Part shown: positions 31,606 to 42,712 of the stretch, in pieces
How positions within the stretch are numbered: the first letter of the stretch is position 1
Layout: every line of letters starts with the position of its first letter
NCBI GenBank assembly: GCA_001724265.1
Contig: MEDY01000197.1
Location: forward strand, 20,249-84,248
Origin: Rhizaria sp. SCN 62-66
Taxonomy: Eukaryota; Rhizaria, unplaced
DNA: 64,000 bases
Reading direction: 5' to 3'
Notes under the pieces: generated by a model
Seen by the model: only the letters and a program-made list of their open reading frames with translations
What the model was told of the DNA's origin: nothing
The model's database searches: none
Translations under genes and position numbers: made by a program

Positions 31606-33973
31606 GACGCAGTCCCTCGCCACCAGCGCCAGCGCGAGTGCGAGTCCGAGCGCGAGTGCGAGTACGAGCGCCAGCGCGAGTGAGAGTGCCACTGCGAACA
31701 TGGGCGCGAGCAGCTCCCCGACAGTCGCGTCTGCGGCGCGTGCGAGCGTCAGCGCTAGCTCCAGCTCCACATCGAGCGCGGCGTTTGCGTTCGCCGAGAC
31801 TGCTGCGCACAGTGACGCGCCCCCTCGCAGGCCCGGCACGCCCGGCCCCGCCTCCAAGGCCGCCGCTGCCGCGATGGCCGCCGCAGCCGCCGCGACTGCG
31901 AGCGCGACTGCGAGCGTCAGTGCAGTGCGGGACACGGGGCGCGAGGCCGCTGACGGCGCCGGGCCTGCGATGGCGCTCGACCCCGATATGACCGACTACG
32001 ACCACACCGACGCCGGCGAGGCCCACAGCGACGGTGACGACGATGCCGATAGTGATACAGGACTGCCATATATCGCACCTAGCGCACACTTACACTCGCA
32101 CTCGCTGTCAAATGCGCTGCGGAATGGCTCTGTGAACTCATCAGAGAACGGCCGCTTGAACAACACCAACGCCAGTGCAAGTGCTAGTGCGACTGCAGGT
32201 TCTGGCGCTATTCTGCCGGACAGGGCGGCAATCACCGCGTCACGCCCTAAATCAGCCTCGTCCTCCGCCTCCGCCTCTGCTTCCGCTTCGGCCGCCGCGT
32301 CGCCCTCCGCCGGCGCGCTCGCCAGTCAAACCGGAAGCTTCGCCGCACTCGGCTCCACAACAGCAGCAACGACGCCTTCACACAGCAACACTCTTGGTGC
32401 GACTACGTCTGTATCGAGCGCGGCCCCGTCGCGTCCCGGCTCAGCGCTGCGCCGCCAGCCCGTGTATCTCCCGCCGACACCGGCATCTTCGGCACACAGC
32501 GCTAACAGCGGCGGCGGCGGCGGCGGTGCGCAGAGCACTGGCATTGGTGTCGGCGGTGTGATGGCGATGGGGCCACTGTCGGCCTCGACCTCGGCCTCAG
32601 TGTCGGCGTCTGTGTCGGTCGCCAATACGCCTCTCAAGCCCTCACGCTCGGCCAACTCCACCGCCGCAGCTGCAACCGCAACAAGTAACGCGAATATTGC
32701 GGCCAATACAGCAGCTGGAGGGGCGTCCATGCTAGCGACGCCGTCGTCTGTTGCCGGCAGTGCGCCACAGACTACCGTCCGTGGGTTCGGCGGCAATTCA
32801 GTACTGCGCCCTAGTAGCGAAGTCCCGTCCCCACTGCGACCGACACTGCTGCTGCGCACAGGCCGCCGCCATAGCAGCTCCGACGACGACTGCTCTGGCA
32901 CGGCGACGCTCAGCGAGAGTGACTACTCGATGACTGAGCCCCACACGGACACGGCCGAGACTGTTCGGTCGTCGGTCAGGCTCGCGAACGCACTCGGGAT
33001 TGGTTCCCCCGGTGAGGCGGAGGCGCAGTCGCAGGGTCTGCTCTCGCGCATCGTCTCCCGTGTCTCACACTCTCAGCAACTGCAACAGCAAATACAACAT
33101 CAGCAGCAACATCAGCAACAGCAGCCGAATTCGCACCGGAATCCCCACGCCCGCGCTGCAGCCGCCGCTGCCGCCAAGGCCGCTTTGGCAGCCCCGCAAC
33201 AGCACTCGAGTGCGGCGCCCTGCACTAGCGCCGCGAGTGGCGGTCTCTTGCGCATGTCTGTGAACGTCTCAGCGCTGCCCGCTGCTCCGAGCCGGTCGCT
33301 GTATCTGCACGGATCGTCGGCGGGCTCGTCGGGTCCCGTTGCGCCGTACGCGTCGGAGAGCTCGCCGCTGGCTATGTCGCCGCTTATGGGGCCGCAGTAC
33401 GCGCCGGTGCGTTCGATGCCCCTGCTCGCCAACACCACCATGTCACACAAGACCAACAACGCTAACAGTAACGTCACAGCGTCTGCGTCCGCGAATGCGT
33501 CTGCGAATGCGTCGAGTGCGAGTGTGAACAGTCGGTGGACGTTCGAGCATCAACAAGACGGCAACGGCTGCGGATCTAAGTCATCGGCTTTAGACGCTCA
33601 GACGACTGAGCTACAGCAAGATAGCATGCAAAAACAGCAGCAACAGCAACAGCAGCAGCGCCAGGAGAACGAGTGCGTGACGCCCGACGCAGACGCCACC
33701 GCGCCCTCTGCTCTTAGGGCGACTGGGGCTGCTGCGGCTGGCGCAGAGCAGACGCCGCCGCTGCCGTCGCTACCCGCTCCCGGTGTCACTCTGTCGCACA
33801 TGTCCTTGACCGACGACCGCTCTCGCCACAGCGCGTCATCCGCCACGTCGTCGTCGCTGTCGTCTGCGGTGCTCACGCCCGCGGCCGCGCCCGCGTCCAT
33901 GCTCGCCGCGTTTGCGATTGAGGAGACGGGCATCGAGCTCGAACTCGACAACAGCAGCGCCTCTGCTCACCCG

Positions 33974-34058
<85 letters not shown>

Positions 34059-37000
34059 GTGTCGTCGCTCGATGCGACCGCGTTGCGCAGTGTCAGCAGC
34101 CGCAGCGACGACACCACCGGCGATCATGCCGACACAGAGTGCGTTTCCCCCGGGAAACCCCAGGTGCCCGACTCCAGCTCCACAGGCTCAGGCTCGGTGC
34201 CCAACTCGCTCTCCGGCACTAGCTCGTTCTCTTGCGGCGCCAGCGCCAGTGTGAGCTCCACGGTCGCCAACTCCCCCACAGCCGCTCTCACCACAACAAC
34301 GCAAGCTGCCAGCGGTGCCGTCGCCGTCCCCGCATCAAGCTCAGCCCCCGACGCCGCCCCCGACGCCGCCGTCGCCACCACCGCGCACGCCGCCGCTGAC
34401 GCCACCAGTGCCGCCGCCGCCGCAGCCGGGGCCATGGCGGCCGCCGCCGAAGCCGTGGTCGCCGCGATCACCGAGCTCCCCTGGGAGCTTTCCCTGGCTT
34501 CCGCGGCCACAGCGCGCGCCCCCGACGCCGGATCCGCTCTCGGCGCTGTCGCCGCGCTGGCCAAAGAGCTATGCGCGCGGCCGAGCGCGATGGAGCGGCA
34601 GACCCGTTATTTCTCCCTCGGCCAGGGGCTGCCGCGGGCGCCGGCATGGGCACGGCAGTCGCAGTCGCACGGGGCCCGCAGCGACTCCGCGGCGCCGCAG
34701 CTGACGCTCACCGTCGCCGAGGCCGAGGCCGCGGCGGCTGCGGCGCAAGAGCAGGCACAGACCGACGCCGCAGGCGTGCTGCCCGAGTGTGAGGCCATGT
34801 CTGTCGCACGCACGCACGCGACCATGCACCGCTTGACGGAGCCTGACAAGGACTGGGTTGGCGCCCCGACGCCGCAGCACCCGGACGCGTACTCAGACCG
34901 CGAAATTGTTGCTCTCTTGCACCGCTGCACCGCCGCCGACCACCGTGCCAGCGCTGATATCAGTGTCACTGAGCCGAGAGTGCATACCTCGGCCGCAGCG
35001 AGCCTCTACTGGCGGCGCGCGCCAGCAGAACGGAGCGCTGGCTACCAGGGCCTCGCAGGCAAAGTCGCTATCCCCGGCGCGGCCACTGCACTCTCGCGCG
35101 CACAGTCGCAGTCGCGCCCCGGCTCACGCAGTGCGTCCCGCAGTGCGTCACGAAGTGGATCACGGCAGGGTTCTCGCGCCGGCTCGCGCCACAGCAGCCG
35201 CCGCAGCAGCGTCGTCGCTGGCTCTCTGACCACCGCGTCAACCGCGTCGCCCGCTGCCGTCGCCGCTGCGGCGTCGTCGGCGCTGGCGTCGGTCCCCGCG
35301 AGCTATCGGTGCACGATCCGCGAGTCCACATCTGTGGCGACCAGTGGTGTCACGCGTACCATGGCCGCGCGCGTACTCGTCGCTGGGTTTCTCTCGCGCC
35401 TCGCCACCCAGCGCTTCTCGGCCGCGTTTGTAGAGGCGATCGGAGCGCATGAGACTGACGCCGCCGCCGACGCGGACAGCGGCCCCGGCGGCGCGCCCCC
35501 CGCGGCCACGGCCGAGGAAATCGCGAAGGCCGACGGCGAGGACGCGGCCGACGCACAGGCCGCCGCGACCGCTGCCGCCGCCGCCGAAGCCGCGGCGACC
35601 GAGGCCGCGGCCGCCGCGGGGTCCGACGAGAGTGCCGCCGCCGCTGCTGCCGCGTCCGCCGCCGCCACCGCGGCTGCCTCGCTGTCGCCGTCGACCGCCG
35701 AGGCCCGCCGCAGCCCGCGTCTGCTGATCTCACTCGCACGCGCGCGCTCCGCGATCGACGCTGCTGCTGCCGGCAACAACAAGAGCGCGCAGTCCGCCGC
35801 GATGTCCGCGCGCGACGCGGCAATCCTCTCCCGGCTTTCTTCCGCCGCGCCCGCGCTGTTCGCGTTCATCGCGCGCACCGCTGACCTGCGCACGGTACGC
35901 GTGACCGACGCTGCCGACTACGCACGCTTCCTCACCGCACGCCGCGAATTCCACGCCGCGGCCGGCACCGCGCCGACCGCCGGCGAGGACGACTGCCAGG
36001 TCGAGCGCGTTGAGCTGCGCGCGCAGCTGGGCGACGCGTTCCGCCGCGAACACCCCGCCACGATGGCGCTGCTGGACCGCGTGGCGCGCGTGCGTGGCGC
36101 CTTCTACGCACTGCCCGTGCCCGCGGCCAACGCGAGCCCTGCCGCGGCGGCCGCGCTGGCCAACGCGCCGCTGCGCGCGACGACGCTGTGGAGCTACGAC
36201 GGCGAGCGCCGCGAGTGGCGGTTTGAGTGGCTCAAACGCCGCGGCGCCGCACAGTTTCTTTGGCTCGACGCCTCCGCGGGCAAGGCGGTGCGGCCGGTCG
36301 CCACGGGAGCGGCGGTAAAGCGCCCCGCGGCCGGCGCGCGCGCTGGCGGGAGTGTGGCCGGCGAGCGCGAACTCTGGCGCAGCTCAGTCTGGCTCGACTA
36401 CGACCGGACGGGCCCCAATGCCTCGGCACCGGGCGGGCTGCCTGCGAAGTCGAACGACGCGAAGCTCGTGTTCCAGGCGCCCCCACCTCCTCAGTATGGC
36501 GCCGCGGCGGCTGGCGCGGCGTGGACCAAGCAGACCGCGGTGAGCGGCGTTGCCCCGGGAACGCTGCAGTACGCGCGGTGGCTCGCCCGCTCTGGCCGCG
36601 CACCGCCTGTTCTCCCTCTTGCCGCGATCCCGCTCGACCTCCCGGCCGCGGGTCCCCTGCGACTTAACTTCGAGATCGACGTCAAGTTCCTCGCGTGGAG
36701 CATCTCCCTCCCCGGTGTCGACATTGCCGTGCGCGCGCGTGACGTGCACCCGCTGTACCACCACTTGCCAGCGCAGGCCCACGGTTTGACCGCGGCTGAC
36801 CTACCGGCACCGCGGCGCGCGCTCGTCATGGCACTCACTCACGCACAGCAAAAGCTCCGCACTCTGACCGCGGCTGGCGCTAGTAGCAGCGACACCGAGA
36901 TTGACGAAGCGACCGCCGCGGTCGCCACTGCCGAGGCCGCGTGCCATGTCGCCGCCGCAGCACCCGCAGAAGCCGCGCTTGTCTCAGCGGCAGTTACGGT

Positions 37001-38086
37001 GTATGACAACGCGTTGTCGCAGCCCGGCGCGCGCGCCCGCGGCTGGGCTCCTCCGTCGGCCGCCTCTCAGGGCGCCTCCGCGGCCCGCGCCGCCACGGCC
37101 GCCTGTGCCGCGGCGTCTCCCGCGGCGTCTGGGACCGCGACGACGGCGCGTGTCTCCGCCGCGGGCGCCTCCTGGCCCACGGGGGAGTGGGCTGGCCGCC
37201 GCCCCGGCTGCGCGCGCGATGCGGTCATCTGGGCCAGCGGCGGCGGCGGCGCGCGCGGACAGCAACTGGGGTTCACTACGGTCACCACGTTCCGCCTTGC
37301 CGCCATGGCGCTGTCGCCGATGACCAAAGTCGCGCTTATGGTCATGGGGCTCAGCGACCTGGTCGATGTCGCCATCAAGTCCACGGAGATCACACTGGCG
37401 CATTATGCACCAGTGACCGCGGATGGACCCGCTGCGCCCGCGGAGTTTACGCCGATTGACGTAGACACGCTATTGCCGCTGGCCACGGTCTTTGATGCCG
37501 CGGCGAAGCGCGCCGCCGAGGCGCTTGCGCGGGTCAATACGAAGTCTGCCACTGTGCAGGGTGAAACAGCGGTCGTCGCCAAGGCTGAGGTCGAGAAGAG
37601 TGTCTACGATAACGTACGTCAAATGATTTTCTATTTTTCATCGCCCAATTATAATATTTCTTTAATATGTATCTGCTGTGGGATTTAATTAATTGTATCT
37701 CACTGTATTGCATGCTTTGATTCATCTTGTTTGTTTAGCTGTTGACGTCGCCGCCCGCAACGCTGATGGTTCCGTACAATAAGCCCGTTGTTGAGCTTTT
37801 TTTCACCACATCATCGCCCATCTCCTCGTGGGTGCAGAAGTTTATGGTACGTTATCACCCATATTAACCCAAAGGAATCAATTCTGCGACAAGTGTTAGC
37901 TTGATCGATCTTTGGATAGCACTCTCCTCACTCACCCATCACCTCTTCGCATATTTCATTTTCCGATTTTGTTTGCTTCTTACGTAGGCCGGTAACACGA
38001 CGTACTACTTGGCGCGTTGGTTTTGCATGATGCGTTTTATCTACCGCTTGAATCTCGCACTCGTACACGCTGTTGAGGCCACGTAA
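30482..38086 (+). CDS. Giant protein with N-terminal MGC acylation motif, two in-frame TAGs and a frame break; family unknown
   Basis: It starts MGCTESRPLDENALLEAN, a classic N-myristoylation (Gly2) plus palmitoylation (Cys3) signal. The frame crosses TAG at codons 35 and 88, the second inside a charged helix (RRVAQA-TAG-EQRLHDARVQE). It runs open to an (AAC)28 tract at 33974-34057, after which coding continues in the +1 frame. Exons: 30482..37613, 37739..37846 and 37988..38086 (TAA), about 2,445 residues. Introns start GTACGTCA and GTACGTTA, both phase 0. The first half is Ser/Ala-rich and disordered with poly-Asn and poly-Gln. The second half has more ordered blocks (LWSYDGERREWRFEWLKRR; LRLNFEIDVKFLAWSISLPG; MALSPMTKVALMVMGLSDL) and ends in a conserved-looking hydrophobic segment (VELFFTTSSPISSWVQKF, YYLARWFCMMRFIYRL). 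I do not recognise the family. Membrane attachment is inferred from the acylation motif. Confidence 0.72.
30584..30586 (+). other. In-frame TAG, probable sense codon (codon 35)
   Basis: Context DDPDDEGLY-TAG-PVSPISPSAS. No GTACG or GTAAG donor precedes it in the exon, so splicing it out is unlikely; coding composition is unbroken. Confidence 0.75.
30743..30745 (+). other. In-frame TAG, probable sense codon (codon 88)
   Basis: It lies inside a continuous charged helical stretch ending AQRRVAQA and resuming EQRLHDARVQEAEAARVALE. Gln fits this context well; Leu is also possible. Confidence 0.75.
33974..34057 (+). repeat. (AAC)28 microsatellite with frame break
   Basis: Twenty-eight perfect AAC units, Asn in the upstream frame. 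Upstream coding is in the Asn frame (IEETGIELELDNSSASAHP). Downstream good coding (SSLDATALRSVSSRSDDT) is one base out of that frame. The tract is perfect throughout, so the shift must come from an uncounted base in the array, an assembly error, or real frameshifting. Confidence 0.9.
35098..35220 (+). repeat. Arg-Ser / Gly-Ser repeat in the giant gene
   Basis: Encodes units such as SRPGSRSASRSASRSGSRQG followed by SRAGSRHSSRRSS. The RS-dipeptide pattern is a likely target of SR-type kinases. Codons vary between units. Confidence 0.7.
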
Positions 38087-38507
38087 GCACTGCTTTGTGT
38101 CAATCCACTCAGTCATCGATTCCCCGACTATCACAATATTCACACTCATATCAATCAGTTTGCAGTCTTGTTAAAGGTCTTTTTTTTTACACTATCACAG
38201 TGCATTTGCTCCGGCGCCTTGCGTTGTATTTATTCCGTATCTTTGCTCCCCATATGTCTCCCTGTCGTGGCGTGTGACGCCTAGTTTATTACTAGTTGCC
38301 GTTGCATCGACTTATTGTAACTATTCCCGTGACTTTATATATTCCCGATACACTTTCCATGCTCTATTCTTGATAGCTTAAGCTTCAAATGTATTTCTAT
38401 GAAAATCTGTGCTATGTAACTGCACGTGTAGTAACACGCATGTGAATCTATGTAAGATAGGCTTGAACTGATGTTGTTCGGTTTTTGATATCTGCGCTCG
38501 TGCATAA
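38087..38507. other. Convergent intergenic region
   Basis: AT-rich stretch between the 3' ends of the giant acylated gene and ARV1. No coding signal. Confidence 0.5.
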
Positions 38508-40086
38508 TTAACTCATCAAATTAGCACAAAACGGCCCCGTGCAAACTGACACATCCCCCCACACGCGCCCCATCGCACTCCACGCGACACTCGTATTCTC
38601 AGCCAGACTCGCAGTCGCACTCGCAGCACTCAGTATGCCCAGAGTCGCGCCTGAATAGTACCATGCCAGAGCCCAGTCCGCGACTGCGGAAAGCGCCACA
38701 GCAGCAACAAAGCGCAATGCGACGCTGGCCAGCACACATGCCAGCACGCGCCCAGAATCCGCTGAAGTTGCAGTGACGCTGTTAGCGTTCACTGTCCTTG
38801 AGTTGGTATTACTGTCCGAAGCAATGCTGTCGTTTTTACCATCAGCGCGTGAGTCAGCCGCTGCGTCCGCGTCTGAGACAACAAGCGCGGCAGTGGCGGC
38901 GGATGCGACCGAGAGATATCCCATCGTGAGCAGCGCTACAAGCAGTGCATCTGCCACGCGCGGCAGCCACGGGTCCCCTGAGTGCGCGACTGCCAGTAAC
39001 GCGGGTAAACGTGACAGCCAGAGGGCAAGCCACAGCGCCGCGCGCGCGCCGGGGCCAGTCGCTCTCGCCAGCACCAACGCAGCCACACCCGCAGACGCTT
39101 GTGCCCCCTCACATGTTCCTTCGCGTGCGACGCCACGCGTGTCTGTACGTGTGACAGCGCTCGTGACAGTGCGTGTACTTGTGATTGTGAGCTTCGAGAA
39201 TACGGGTCGCAGTGCAAAAGTGAGTAGCGCGGGCTGCACAAGCGCGAATACAACGTCTGCAGCGAGAGTAACCGCGCCGACAGCGAGCAAATGCGGCGCT
39301 GACACCGCAGCCACAGTCGCCGGCAGCAACGGCGGGAGAGATAGCGCAGTGCGCAGCGGCGCGTCGACAGCGGGCGTCAGTACAGTCGTCAAAAACTCCG
39401 GCAACGCGGCCGCTGTCAGCGTCACAGTCCCCGTGACAGCAGCGCTGACGGCAGCGGCTGTATTCGCGGCGGTACTGGCGACGAAAGTGACTATGGGCCG
39501 CGGGCACCAGACGGCGGGCCAGGGCGGCGAATTGACCATGGGGGGCAGCAACGCGGCCAGATCGGCGTACGCCGCGGGGCGCGGTATCGCAAACGCATAC
39601 CAGGCCATCGCAGCGCAAACAGCGCGCATAAGCAAGCAAGCGGTAAGCGCGAGGAGTGTCACAGGCGAGCGTTTCGGCGGCGGAGGCGGGATCGCGGCGG
39701 GCGTGGACTGCTTATGCGCTGGTAGCGGCGAGAGCGCGTCGGGAAACGTGACCGTGCCGCAGGTAAGTGCGCGCGTGAAGACGGCGCGGTTATAGATGAT
39801 ATGCGCGAAAGCGGGTCCGCGGAAGAGGAGGAGGTCGAGCACGACGAGCAGTAGCGGCATCTCCACGTACGGGTCCGTATCAGCGCCGCAATGCGTGCAC
39901 TTGCGCAGACGCAGCTGCAGAGCGATGCGCTCAACAACGCATGGCGTCGGCGTCCCGCTATTAATGCCAAAATAGAATAAAAATATGGTGTGAGGCGCGC
40001 GTTGTCTGAGAGGGTTGCATCAAGTGAATCGGACGAGGGTCAGAGCAAAGCTGGACGTACCACGAGACGCAGACATATGGGTCCAT
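38508..40086 (-). CDS. ARV1: ARV1-like ER sterol/GPI homeostasis protein
   Basis: Exons 40086..40061 (only 26 nt) and 39957..38508 (TAA) give 491 residues, longer than typical ARV1 (about 270-320). The tiny first exon encodes MDPYVCVSC. Splicing at GTACGTCC joins it to GTPTPCVVERIALQLRL and KCTHCGADTDPYVE, rebuilding the N-terminal four-Cys zinc ribbon (Cys6, Cys9, Cys29, Cys32) and the ARV1 homology block ending AFAHIIYN. Several hydrophobic segments follow, as expected for this multi-pass ER protein; the extra length is Ala/Thr/Val-rich. ARV1 family proteins support sterol transport and GPI-anchor synthesis. The hidden zinc-ribbon exon is the strongest support for the call. Confidence 0.85.
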
Positions 40087-40587
40087 AATTACCACAACAA
40101 ACGCCTTCTAGTTGCAGCAGGCAGGTGTAAAAGTAACAAGTTCGCTAACGGAGGTTTTAAGCCAGATCAACAATGACGTTCATACTTGCAACCGCTCTGA
40201 CTGATCCAGAGTCGGCCAAAAAATCGATTCTGGAACGGGTTCCGAAAAAACATCGTTTCTTCAAATCGGCTTCTGGTGCAATACAGGCCATACTGCACCA
40301 AGACGTTATCGACTGATTATCTAATTGAACTCATATTTATTCGCGAGTATGTGCTACTATGTGGGCCTTGCCAAATTTGAACGCTCGTTGTGTACCTTGC
40401 ATATATCGTCCTTCAAGAAGCAAACCTGTCTGTCCGAATGAATATGGCTGATTCATCGATGCACGCTCTCACCGTGGCCCTTTCACTGTTTGTTCCAAAG
40501 ACACCCTTCACTAGCTACCCACAGAGATTTTTTACCTCACAGACCTGTCGACCCCTTGAGTTCAAGCTTGCCTGTGCGGCTACTACG
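40087..40587. promoter_or_regulatory. Divergent intergenic region, ARV1 / RPEL gene
   Basis: About 500 nt between outward-facing genes; AT-rich on average with no recognisable motif. It must contain both promoters. Confidence 0.45.
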
Positions 40588-42712
40588 ATGTCTTCGGCAG
40601 CTGTCCCACACCACTCCTCGGAACCCGCCTCTTCGGGGGTTGCTTCTGCGGACTCGTCCTTCGTTCAGCGTACGTTCCCCAGCTCTCCTGACCGTATCGA
40701 CGCACCCCTACCCCTGTTTTACACAACCACATCTCACTACACCGACAGTGCTGCGACTTGACTCCTCCATGTACTCACACAACTCGCAACTCCCCTATTC
40801 GTATCGTATCCACTTCCCCTTTCTCTCACAACCCACTACACTCGACGCCTGGTTGCTCGCTCATCTCACAGACACCGCAGCGACCGATGCGGCTTCCGCA
40901 GCGACGTCCCGCGCACGCGAGCAGTTTGAGCTCGCCAAAGCGCGCCTCTCCCAAGCCCTCGAGTCGCGCCCCTCCGACGCCGCTCCCACAACCTCCCTCG
41001 CTCCCCGCCTTCAGGCCACCGCGCGCCAGCTCCAGCGCCGCATGACCGCCGACGTCATCGAGCGCCACGTTGCCGACCGCGTTACCCGTCCCGCGAACGA
41101 CCCCGCGCTGCAACGCGCAGTCGCCGCCGCTGCGATGGGCTCCGCCCCAGCCCCCGGCGTACCCACTGCGCCTTCAGCTTTGGCCCCGTCGCTCCACGCT
41201 GCCGCGGTGGCCCTCGCGCGGTCCCGCGTCCGCGACCGGCTGAACGACTTCATCGAGACGCGCCCGACACCGGAAGATCTCGCGGCGAGCATCCTCGTCG
41301 CCGCCGCGCCCGCGCCCCTCCCCAACTCACACTCACACAACAACTCTAACAGCAACAACAGCACCGGCGGCGCCTCAGCGTCTGCGTCTGCGTCCGCTGC
41401 CGCCGCGCAGCACCTGGCGCCCAGACTCCAGGGCGCCGCGCGCCGTCTTGAGCGCCGCATCAAGGGCGACCGCGTGTCCCAACTCCTGCAGCGCCGCCCC
41501 GCGCCCGCGGCGCTCGCCCAGCACGGCGTCCTGCCGCCGCACGTGACGGAGCTGGCCCCCGCGCTGCAGCCCGCACGGCACGAGCTCGAGCGCCGGTTCC
41601 GCCGCTCGCGCCTGCAGCAGCTTCTGGGGGCGCGTGCCGGCAGGGAGGAGTTGAGGCAGCGGGGCGTGTACCAGGACGCGCCGACGACGGCGGATGCGGC
41701 CGGGGATAACGAAGGCGTGTGGGTCGCTCAGTCACAGGCGCAGGCACAGCAAGACAACGACGATAACAGCGCTGCTGTCACTGCTGCTCACGGTTCCTCC
41801 GAGCGCTATGACCCTGTTCACGACGACGATGATGACGAGGATGAGGATGAGGACGAGGATGATGATGACAGTGACACCGACAGCGAGAGTGACGACGAGG
41901 CGCGGTTCGCCGCCGCCCGCGCGCTCGCCGCCACCGACCCCGCCGCTGCTCTCTCACAGGCGCAGTCCGAGTACACCGCCCTCCGCACCGCGTTCGCGCG
42001 CCAGCAGGCCGCGCTGGGGGACCAGGTGGCCGCGCAGGAGCGACTGCGGGAGGAGCTGGCGCGGCAGCAGCAGTTGCACAGGGAGGAGCTGGCGTTGCAG
42101 CAGCAGCAGTTGCAGCAGGTGTTGGCGCAGCAACAGGCGCAGATGCAGGCGCAGTTGCAGCAGCAAGTGCAGCAAATGCAACAGCAGATGCAACAGCAGA
42201 TGCAGCACGTGCTTCAGCAGCATCAACAACAGCAGCAGTTTCAGCAGCAGAACGTTTCCGCCGAGCAACTCGCACACCACCACCAGCAGCAACAAGAACA
42301 GCAACAACAACAGCAACAACAGCACATTGCACACGAACAGCAACCCATCGCTCAACAGCAGCAACAACAACAACAGCAGGCTCAGGCCCACGCTCAGCAA
42401 CAGCAACAGCAACAGCAGCAGCAGCAGGCGCCGCCCTCGGCCTCATCGTCTTCGGCGCCTTCGAGCCTGCCTGCAGTCGACGCCCCCTCGTATCAGCGCC
42501 GCTCCCGCGCATTCCACCTCACGCGTCTGCTACTGAAGACTGTGGCGCAGATGGCAGAGGCTGGGGAAGTCTCGCTCCCTCAGAAAGGCGTGCTGAAAGA
42601 CCTGGTGGTCGATCAGGACCGTGCGCTGCTCGGGGTCGCGGAACAGTATGACCGGGATAACGATCTGGGGACGTTTAAGGATGCGCTCGTGCGCGCCGCC
42701 ATGCGCAAGTGA
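40588..42712 (+). CDS. RPEL-repeat protein, predicted G-actin binder
   Basis: Exons 40588..40669 and 40872..42712 (TGA) give 640 residues. The start MSSAAVPHHSSEPASSGVAS lies just upstream of a GTACGTTC donor; the 202-nt intron is C/T-rich. At least four RPEL-like units follow: ARLSQALESRPSDAAP; RVRDRLNDFIETRPTPEDL; RVSQLLQRRPAPAALAQHGV; and RLQQLLGARAGREELRQRGV (degenerate). A fifth, RHVADRVTRPAND, is weak. RPEL motifs bind monomeric actin in MRTF and Phactr proteins. After an acidic Asp/Glu run comes a 120-residue Gln-rich coiled coil and a compact C-terminal helical segment (TRLLLKTVAQMAEAGEVSLP). No SAP or PP1-binding domain is visible, so this is not a simple MRTF or Phactr ortholog. Confidence 0.78.
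42040..42430 (+). repeat. Poly-Gln / Gln-rich tract in the RPEL gene
   Basis: CAG/CAA-rich coding sequence with interspersed Leu, Met, Ala and His, giving a Gln-rich coiled coil and then nearly pure poly-Gln. Mixed CAG and CAA suggest age rather than recent expansion. Confidence 0.85.
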
